Shown in pieces: positions 55,860-64,000 of a stretch of 64,000 nt of DNA. How positions within the stretch are numbered: the stretch's first letter is position 1; the number at the start of each line of letters is the position of its first letter. The notes beneath the pieces are model-generated. The model had not been told where the DNA came from. It saw only the letters and a list, made by a program, of their open reading frames with translations, and did not search any database. Both the position numbers and the translations under genes were made by a program. Source of the stretch: Hordeum vulgare subsp. vulgare (taxonomy: Eukaryota; Streptophyta; Magnoliopsida; Poales; Poaceae); contig NC_058520.1 in the NCBI RefSeq assembly GCF_904849725.1, positions 324,643,186 to 324,707,185 of the forward strand, written 5' to 3'.

Positions 55860-57120
55860 GTGGTATCATGAGCTAGGTTCATGCGTAGATGTTATCTCGA
55901 GTAGAACACAAGAGGTTTTGTGGACGGTGATGTTTGATTTGGTGCCCTCCTTAGTCTTTTCTCGATTCGGCGGTATTCTTGGATTGAAGCGGCCCGGACC
56001 AACATAACTCGTACACTTACGAGAGACTGGTTTCATCGATTAAAATGCAACCTCGTTGCATAATGATGACTGGCGGGTGCCTGTTTCATCAACTTTACTT
56101 GAATTGGTTTTGACCGAGGCGGTCCTTGGAGAGGTTAAATAGCAATTTGCATATCTCTGTTGTGGTTTTTGCTTAAGTAAGATGCGATCATACAAGATAC
56201 CCATAGCAGTCACGTAAAACATGCAACAACAAATTAGAGGACATCTAACTTGTTTTTGCAGGGTATGCTTGTGATATGATATGGCCAATGACGTGATGTG
56301 ATATATTGTATGTATGAGACGATCATGTTGTAATAGTTAATGTCGACTTGCACGTCGATGCTACGGCAACCGACAGGAGCCATAGGGTTGTCTTTAAACT
56401 AATGTTTGTGTTTGTAGATGCGTCTACTATATTGCTAGGTTGTAGCTTTAGTAGAAATTGGCTAGATAGCACGACAACCATGATGGCGGCATGATGATGG
56501 AGACCATGATGATGGAGATCATGGTGTGGTGCCGGCGACAAGAAGATCATGTCGGTGCTTTGGTGATGGAGATCAAGAAGCACAAGATGATGGCCATATC
56601 ATATCACTTATTAATTGCATGTGATGTTAATCCTTTTATGCACATTATTTTGCTTAGAACGACGGTAGCATTATAAGGTGATCTCTCACTAAAATTTCAA
56701 GATGAAGTTGTGTTCTCCCCGACTATGCACCGTTGCGACAGTTCGTCATTTCGAGACAACACGTGATGATCGGGTGTGATAGACTCAACGTTCACATACA
56801 ATGGGTGCAAAACAGTTGCACATGCGGAACACTCGGGTTAAACTTGACAAGCCTAGCATGTGCAGACATGGCCTCGGAACCCATGAGACAGAAAGGTCGA
56901 GAATGAATCGTATAGTTGATATGATTAGCATAGAGATGCTTACCACTAAAACTATTCTCAACTCACATGATGATCGGACTTGAGTTAGTGAATTTGGATC
57001 ATGTACCACTCAAATGACTAGAGAGATGTATTTTTTGAGTGGGAGTTTATTAAGTAATTTGATTAGTTAAACTCTAATTATCATGAACATAGTCAAAAGG
57101 TCTTTGCGTATTATGATATA
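55860..57120 (+). other. Primer-binding site and leader of Angela-d
   Basis: GTGGTATCATGAGC at 55860-55873 is the closest of the four copies to the initiator-Met tRNA site. The 1.25-kb leader follows. The small frame of Angela-a recurs at 56801-56983 (60 codons, MGAKQLHMRNTRVKLDKP). Confidence 0.7.
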
Positions 57121-57895
57121 GCTTGCACTATAGCTCTATTGTTTTTATATATGTTCCTAGAGAAAATTTAGTTGAAAGATGATAGTACCAACTTTGCGGA
57201 CTGAGTCCGTAAAACTAAGGATTGTCCTCATTGCTGCGGATAAGGCTTATGTCCTTAATGCACCACACAGTGTGCTGCACCTCGAGCGTCGTCTGTGGAT
57301 GTTGCGAACATCTGACATACACGTTTTTTATGACTACGTGATAGTTCAGTGCGTAATAATTAATGGCTTAGAAGCAAGGCGCCGAAGACGTTTTGAAACG
57401 TCACGGAACATACGAGATGTTCTTAGGGATGAAATTGAGATTTCATGCTCGTGCCCTTGTTGAGAGGTATGAGACCTCCGACAAGATTCTTTGTCTTCAA
57501 AGTAAAGGAGAAAAGCTCAATCGTTGAGCATGTTCTCAGATTGTCTGAGTAAAACAATCGCTTGAATCAAGTGGGAGTTAATCTTCGAGATGAGATAGTG
57601 ATGGTTCTTCAAAGTCACTGCCACTAAGATGCTAGAGCTTCGTGATGAACTATAACATATGAAGGATAGATACGATGATCCTTGAGCAATTCGCAATGTT
57701 TGACACTGCAAAAGTAGAAATCAAGAAGGAGCATCAATTATTGATGGTTAGTAAGACCACTAGTTTCAAGAAGGGCAAGGGCAAGAAGGGATACTTCATG
57801 AAACGGCAAACCAGTTGCTGCTCTGATGAAGAAACCCAAGATTGAACCCAAACCCGAGACTAAGTGCTTCTATTATGAGGGGAACGGTCACTGAG
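57121..57895 (+). pseudogene. gag remnant of Angela-d
   Basis: The open piece 57179-57463 is nearly identical in layout to 3446-3730 of Angela-a, including the TAG in front (AAATTTAGTTGAAAG) and the loss of the family start codon. The lysine-rich tail (KKGKGKKGYF) and the zinc knuckle (CFYYEGNGH, then TGA) follow near 57770-57895. One knuckle cysteine is also changed to tyrosine. Confidence 0.85.
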
Positions 57896-59420
57896 GCGGA
57901 GCTACCCTAGATACTTGGTAGATGAGAAGGCTGGCGAAGTCAACAGAAGTATATTTGATATACATGATATTGATGTGTACTTTACTAGTACTCCTAGTAG
58001 CCCGAGGGTATTAGATACCAGTTCGATTGCTAATTGATTAGTAACTCGAAATAAATGCTACGAAATAAACGAAGACTAGCTAAAGGCGAGGTGATGATAA
58101 GTGTTGGAAGTGTTTCCAAGGTTGATGTGATCAAACATCGCACGCTCGCTCTACCATCGGGATTGGTGTTAAACCTAAATAATTGTTATTTGTTGTTTGC
58201 GTTGAGCATGAACATGATTGGATCGTGTTTATTGCAATACGATTATTCTTTTAAAAGAGAATAATGGTTATTCTATTTGCTTGAATAATTACCTTCAATG
58301 GTTTATTGAATCTCGATCATAGTGTTACACATGTTCATAATATTGGTGCCAAAAGATACAAAGTAATAATTATAGTACCACTTACTTATGGCACTGTCGC
58401 TTGAGTCATGTTGGTGTAAAATGCATGAAGAAGCTCCATGCTGATGGATCTTTGTACTCACTCATTTTTGAAACGTTTGAGACATGCAAACCATACCTGT
58501 TGGTATAAACCCATGAAGAAACTCCATGCAGATGGATCGTTTGGACTCACTTGATACATGCAAAATCATACCACATGGAACAAGAAATTAACTTGTTGGA
58601 TGCAATACATTTTTGATGTGTGCAGTCCAATGAGTGCTGAGGCACATAGTGGATATCGTTATGTTTTTACTTCACTGATGACTTGAGTAGATACAGGAGT
58701 ATTTACTTGATGAATCACAAGTCCGAAATATTGAAAAGTTCAAAGCTATTTCAGAGTGAATATCATCGTGACAAGAGGATGAAGTGTCTACGACATGATC
58801 ATAGAGATGAATATCTGAGTTGTGAGTTTTGGTACACAGTTGAGACAATGTGGAAATTGTTTCGCACTTCATGCCACGTGGAATACCATAGTGTGATGGT
58901 GTGTCCGAACGTCATAGCCACGCCCTATTTGATATGGTGCATACTATGATGTCTCTTATCGAATTACCACTATCGTATATGGGTTATGCATTAGAGACAA
59001 CCGCATTCACTTTAAATTGGGCACCGCATATTTCCATTGAGTAGACACAGTATAGACTATGGTTTGGAGAAACCTAAGCTGTTGTTTCTTAAAAGTTTGG
59101 GGCTACGATGCTTATGTGAAAAAGTTTCAGTGTGATAAGCTCGAACCCAAAGCGGATAAATGCATCTTCATAGGATATCCAAAGCAGTTGGGTACATCTC
59201 CTATCTCAGATCTGGAAGCGAAGTGTTTGTTTCTAGAAACAGGTCCTTTCTCGAGGAACGGTTTCTCTCGAAAGAATTTAGTGGGAGGTCGTGGAACTTG
59301 ATGAGTTTAGTAAACCGTCACTTCAACTAGTGTGTAGCAGGGCGCAGGAAGTTGTTCCTGTGGCGCCTACACCAATTGAAGTGGAAACTGATGATGGTGA
59401 TCATTGAGCATCGGATGAAG
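57896..59420 (+). pseudogene. Protease and integrase remnant of Angela-d
   Basis: The protease active site near 58013 reads VLDTSSIAN: the glycine of DTG is lost, which differs from Angela-a. The piece 58055-58264 continues the protease. Integrase is seen at 58683-58949 (RYRSIYLMNHKSE, HDHRDEYLSCEF) and 59059-59301 (VWGYDAYVKKFQCDKLEPKADKCIFIGYPK). The TAG before GVSEH-type sequence is shared with Angela-a. Confidence 0.85.
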
Positions 59421-60880
59421 TTACTACAAACCTCCTAGGTCGACAAGGATGCGTACTACTACAGAGTGGTACGGTAACCTTCTCTTGGAGGTCATGTTGT
59501 TGAACAAAAATGAACCTACGAGCTATGGTGAAGCGATGGTGGGCCCGGATTCCGACAAATGGATGGAGGCCATGAAATCCGAGAGAGGATCCATGTATGA
59601 AAACAAAGTGTACACTTTGGAAGAACTACTTGATGGTCGTAGGACTCTTAAGTAAAGATGGATCTTTAAAAGGAAGACAAACGATGATGGTGAAAAGTCA
59701 CCATTAAGAAAAGCTCGACTTATCGCAAACATTTTTCCGACAAGTTCAAAGAGTTGACTATGATGAGACTTTCTCACTCGTAGCGATGCTAAAAATCTGT
59801 TGGAATTATGTTAGCAATTGTTGCATTGTTTGTGAAATATTGCAAATAGGATGTCAAAAGATTGTTACCTCGGCGGTTTCCTTGAGGAAAGGTTGTATGT
59901 GAAACAGCCAGAAAGTTTTGTCAATCCTAAAGATGCTAACAAATATGCAAGCTCCAGCGATCCCTCTATGGACTGGTGCAAGCATCTCGGAGTTGGAATA
60001 TATGCTTTGATAAGATGATCAAAGCTTTTGGGTTTGTACAAGGTTTATGGGAAACTTGTATTTCCAAAGAAGTGAGTGGGAGCCCTATAGAATTTCTGAT
60101 AAGTGTATGTGGTTGACATATTGTAGATCGGAAGTAATGTAGAATTTCTGTGAAGCATAAAGGGTTGTTTGAAAGGTGTTTTCCAAAAGAAAACCTGGAT
60201 AGAACTACTTGAACATTGAGCATAAAGATCTGTAGAGATAGATCAAAACGCTTAATAGAACTTTCAATGAAATGCATGCCTTGACAAGTTTTTGAAGGAG
60301 TTCAAAATAGATCAGCAAAGAAGGAGTTCTTGGCTGTGTTGTAAAGGTGTGAACTTGAGTAAGACTCAAAGCCCGACCATGGCAGAAGACAGAGAAAGGA
60401 CGAAGGTCGTCCCCTATGCCTTAGACGTAGGCTCTAAAGTATGCCAAGCAGTGTACCGCACCTGATGTGTGCCTTGCCATGAGTCTGTCAAGGGGTACAA
60501 AAGGTGATCCAGGATTGAATCACTAAAACAGCAGTCAAAGAAATCCTTAGTAACTAGTGGACTAAGAAATATTTCTCGATTATGGAGGTGATTAAAGAGT
60601 TCGTCGTAAATGGTTACATCGATGCAAGCTTTGACACTAATCCGAATAACTCTGAGTAGTAAAATGGATTCATATAGTGGAGTAGATATTTGGAGTATTT
60701 CCGAATAGCACGTAGTAGCAGCATCTATAAGATGACATAAAGATTTGTAAAGCACGCACCGATCTAAAAGATTCAGAACCGTTGACTAAAACCTCTCTCA
60801 CGAGCAAGGCGTGATCAAACCCCAGAACTGTATGGGTGTTGGATTCGGTAAAATCACATGGTGGTGTGAACTAGATTATT
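59421..60880 (+). pseudogene. Reverse transcriptase and RNase H remnant of Angela-d
   Basis: RT begins in 59449-59655 (EWYGNLLLEVMLLNKNEPTS, MVGPDSDKWMEAMKSERGSM) and stops at the TAA shared with Angela-a. The catalytic motif at 60106-60117 is YVVD, also shared, with a private TAG three codons later. RNase H remains are traceable to about 60870, then the polypurine tract GCAAGTGGGAGAC. Confidence 0.85.
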
Positions 60881-60902
60881 GACTGTAGTGCAAGTGGGAG
60901 AC

Positions 60903-62712
60903 TATTGGAAATATGCCTGGGAAGCAATAATAAATTAGTAATTATTATATTTATTTGTTCATGATAATCGTTTATTATCCATGCTATAATTGTATTCATT
61001 GGAAACACAAATACATGTGTGGATACATAGACAAAACATTGTCCCTAGTAAGCCTCCAGTTGACTAGCTCGTTGATCAAAAATGGTCAAGGTTTCCTGAC
61101 CATAGACAAGTGTTGTCACTTGATAACGGGATCACATCATTAGGAGAATCATGTGATGGACAAGACCCAAACTATGAACGTAGCATATTGATCTTGTACT
61201 TTTATTGCTATTGTTTTCTGCGTGTCAAGTATTTATTCCTATGACCATGAGATCATATAACTCACTGGCGCCGAAGGAATACCTTGTGTGCATCAAACAT
61301 TGCAACATAACTGGGTGACTATAAAGGTGCTCTACAGGTATCTCCGAAGGTGTCAGTTGAGTTAGTATGGATCAAGACTGAGATTTGTCACTCCGTGTGA
61401 CGGAGAGGTATCTCAGGGCCCACTCGGTAATACAACATCACACACAATACTTGCAAGCAATGTGACTAAGTGTAAGTCATGTGATCTTGTATTACAGAGC
61501 AAGTAAAGAGACTTACCGGTAACGAGATTAAAATAGGTATGCGGATACCGACGATCGAATCTCGGGCAAGTAACATACTGAAGGACAAAGAGAATGACAT
61601 ACGGGATTATATGAATCCTTGGCACAGAGGTTAAACCGATAAGATCTTCGTAGAATATGTAGGATCCAATATGGGCATCTAGGTCCCGCTTTGGATATTG
61701 ACCGGGGAGTGTCTCGGGTCATGTCTACATAGTTCTCGAACCCGTAGGGTCTGCACAGTTAAGGTTCAATGATGTTTTAGTATAGTTGAGTTATATGTGT
61801 GGGGACCGAAGGTTGTTTGGAGTCCCGGATGATATCTGGGATGTCACGAGGGTTTCCAGAATGGTCCCGAAACGAAGATTTATATATAGGAAGTTGGTGT
61901 TTCGATTTCAGAAAGTTTTCCAGCATTGCCGGTAGTGTACCGGGAGTGACGAATGGGTTCCGGGTGCCCACTGGGTTGGTCCACCACACCCCAAGGGGTC
62001 CACGTGGGTTTATTGGATGTACAATAAGGTCTAATGGGCTGACAAAGTCATCCAAGGAAATCCCATGAGGAAAAAGTGGAAATCCAAAAGAGGTGGGAAA
62101 ATAAGGAAGGAGTCCTAATCCAAGTGGGATTGGAGAAGGACTCCTCGCTTCCCCAAGTCGGCTGACCCAAGGAGGCCTACTTGGCTGGCGCCCTTGGGCT
62201 TTGCCCCACCCCTTGGCTTCTCCTATACATATTAGAGGTTTAGGGCTGATTTGAGACAACTTTGCCACGTGCAACTCAAACCTACACCTCGTAGTTCTTC
62301 CTCTAGATTAGATTTCCGCGGTCGGGCGGAGGCCTGCAGGAATAGATCATCACCAACACCGGCGCGCCGTCAGGACGTCGGAGAGCTCATCTACTTCTCT
62401 ATCTCTCTTGCTGGATCAAGAAGACCGAGATCGTCATCAAGCTGTACATGTGCTGAACGCGGAGGTGCCGTCCGTTCGGCGCTAGATCGGGATGGATCGT
62501 GGGACGGATCGCGAGACGGTTCGCTGGACGGATCGTGGGACGGTTCCAGAGATGTCAAGATGTTCCACTACATCAACCGCGTTTCTTAACGCTTCCCGCT
62601 GAGCGATCTACAAGGGTATGTAGATCTAATCTCCACTCGTAGATGGACATCACCATGATAGGTCTTCGTGTGCGTAGGAAATTTTTTGTTTCCCATGCAA
62701 CGTTCCCCAACA
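60903..62712 (+). repeat. 3' LTR of Angela-d
   Basis: Length is 1810 bp. The terminal TG has become TA (TATTGGAAATATGCC), and the TATA box has become TATACATA at 62224. It ends TTCCCCAACA. Confidence 0.93.
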
Positions 62713-64000
62713 ATTAGGACTCCTTCTCCTTCTTCTCCTCCTTCTCCTTCTTCTTCTCCTTCTCCTTCTCTTCTTCTTCTCTTCTTCTTGTTCTTCCTTC
62801 TTTTCATTTCTCCTCTTCTCCTCTTCTTGGAGATAAATTAGCTAAGTATTTTTGGAGCTAAATGGCTAATTATGTCATTTTAGAGCAAAAACAAGCTTAT
62901 TATATAATATTCATGAGCTAACCAAGGTTCTTATGCCATTTTGAGCTTATTATGTCATTTTGGAGCTAAATTAGTCATATTAATGAGCTAACCAAGGTTC
63001 TTATGCTGTTTTTACCCAACTAAGCTAATTTTTTCATTTTGGAGGATAATTAGCTAAGTATGTCTTTCTTGGGGAAAATAAGCTATGTAGCAGAAGAAAG
63101 AGAAGAAGCAAGAAGAGAAGAAGAAGAAGAAGGAGAAGAAAAAGAAGGAGGAGGAGGAGGAGAAGCAGCAGGAGAAGGAGGAGGATAAGAAGAAGAAAAG
63201 AAGAAGAGAATAAGAAGGAGAAGAAGAACAAGAAGAAGAAGGAGAAGGAGGGCTCCTTCTCCTTCTTCTCCTCCTTCTCCTTCTCCTTCTTCTTCTCTTC
63301 TTCTTATCTTCTTCTTCTTCTTCCTTATTTTCATTTTTCCTTTGTCTTCTCCTCTTGTCCTCTTCTTCGAGCTAAATTAGCTAATTATGCCTTTTGGAGC
63401 TAATCTTGTCATTTTGGAGGATAATTAGCTAAGTATAGGTCATTTTTTATTAAATCGACCATTTTGGAACTAACTAAGCTAAATATGTTATTTTGGAGGA
63501 TAATTAGCTTAGTATGTGTTTGTTGTGGGAAAAAAAGCTACGTAGAAGAAGAAAGAGAAGAAGCAAGAAGAGAAGAAGAAGGAGAAGAAAAAGAAGAAGA
63601 AGAAGGAGGAGGAGGAGGAGGAGGAGGAGGAGGAGAAGGAGAAGGAGAACGAGGAGGAGAAGAAGAAGAAAAGAAGAAGAGAAGAAGAAGGAGAAGAAGA
63701 AGGAGAAGAAGGAGCGCTCCTTATCCTTCTTCTCCTCCTTCTCCTTTTCCTTCTTCTTATCTTCTTCTTCTCTTCTTCTTCTTCTTCCTTCTTTTCATTT
63801 TCCTCTTTCATCTCCTCTTGTCCTCTTCTTCGAGCTAAATTAGCTAATTATGCCTTTTTGGTGCTAATTACGTCATTTTGGAGGATAATTAGCTAAGTAT
63901 AAGTTATTTTTTATTAAATAGACGATCTTGGAGCTAACTAAGCTAATTATGTAATTTAGGTGGAAGCCTAGCTAACTATAGGTCATTTCGGAGCTAACTT
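62713..64000 (+). mobile_element. CACTA-G, continuation to the window end
   Basis: This follows Angela-d. It opens with a pyrimidine-rich run (62718-62815) that is the reverse complement of the purine-rich arm left of Angela-d (53945-54055), followed by AGCTAAATTAGCTAA-type AT-rich spacer. A 455-bp unit then repeats (starts near 63082 and 63537). No transposase domain is seen, and the right end is outside the window. Assignment to the CACTA element rests on the inverted-repeat continuity across Angela-d. Confidence 0.65.
63082..64000. repeat. 455-bp tandem units with purine/pyrimidine palindromes
   Basis: GCTAYGTAG-AGAAGAAAGAG begins units at 63082 and 63537. Each unit has a purine run of about 165 bp, a palindromic centre (GGAGGGCTCC near 63248; GGAGCGCTCC near 63712), a pyrimidine run of about 110 bp and an AGCTAATTATG spacer. 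Frames here encode only Glu/Arg/Lys or Ser/Phe/Leu runs and are artefacts of composition. Confidence 0.85.

Larger units (their letters stand above)
54060..62712 (+). mobile_element. Angela-d: Ty1/copia LTR retrotransposon, complete but defective
   Basis: The element is 8.65 kb with LTRs 54060-55859 and 60903-62712. Flanks are AGTAG (54055-54059) and ATTAG (62713-62717), a 4 of 5 match. The interior is collinear with Angela-a and shares its lesions: a TAG before the gag frame, a TGA in the zinc knuckle, a TAG in the integrase segment before GVSEH, a TAA in RT and YVDD changed to YVVD. The flanks differ, so the two are independent insertions of an already dead subfamily. Confidence 0.95.

Noticed and set aside
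63464..63843. Frames rich in Glu, Arg and Gly on the plus strand and Ser, Phe and Lys on the minus strand
   Set aside because: They are translations of simple purine or pyrimidine runs in the 455-bp array and stay open because such runs rarely contain stop codons.
1..64000. A novel multi-gene system or a cellular gene
   Set aside because: Essentially all supported coding signal belongs to retroelement gag, protease, integrase, RT or RNase H remains, or to accessory ORFs inside elements. I found no intact gene outside the transposons.

Overview
This is intergenic DNA from a large grass genome, almost certainly Triticeae (wheat, Aegilops, barley or rye relatives). I find no cellular gene, tRNA or rRNA. 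Nearly all of the window can be assigned to nested transposable elements. The lineage call rests on four copies of the Angela/WIS/BARE type of Ty1/copia element, whose LTR starts TGTTGGAAATATGCCCTAGA and ends in CCCCAACA, and on a CACTA end with GACGGCAAAG subterminal repeats. Names used here: Angela-a to -d for the copia copies; Gypsy-A, LTR-B, LTR-C, LTR-D, LTR-E, solo-F and CACTA-G for the rest.

Left third (1-29089): one old Ty3/gypsy element (Gypsy-A, plus strand) is split into four pieces: leader and gag start 1-378; gag 8991-10518; protease 18956-19296; reverse transcriptase 28166-29089. Three Angela copies separate them: Angela-a (379-8990, plus, TSD AAATT), Angela-b (10519-18955, minus, no clean TSD) and Angela-c (19297-28160, plus, TSD GAAAG).

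Middle (29090-47359): LTR-B (minus, 29090-31258) interrupts Gypsy-A inside its pol gene. LTR-C (minus; 31259-34665 and 45736-47359) follows. Opposite to its own transcription it carries an intron-containing ORF of the Transposase_28 (PF04195) type. LTR-D (34666-45730, plus, TSD GTGGC), a degenerate gypsy element with very long LTRs, sits in that ORF, and conceptual removal of LTR-D restores the frame.

Right third (47360-64000): LTR-E (plus) has a 5' LTR, a primer-binding site and a broken ORF of unknown function, with a minus-strand solo LTR (solo-F, 49745-51297) inside it. CACTA-G starts at 52955 and runs off the window. Angela-d (54060-62712, plus) lies between the arms of a purine/pyrimidine inverted repeat in CACTA-G.

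From 29090 rightwards only left halves of B, C, E and G are seen, as expected if each inserted into the one before it (A contains B contains C contains E contains G). The right halves should lie beyond base 64000 in reverse order. Every retroelement reading frame is broken. LTR pairs differ by roughly 6-8% by eye where I sampled them, so these are old insertions. The most interesting points are that Angela-a and Angela-d share a dead reverse-transcriptase motif and several shared stops, which indicates a non-autonomous subfamily spread in trans; the antisense intron-bearing ORF; and the ORF of unknown function in LTR-E.
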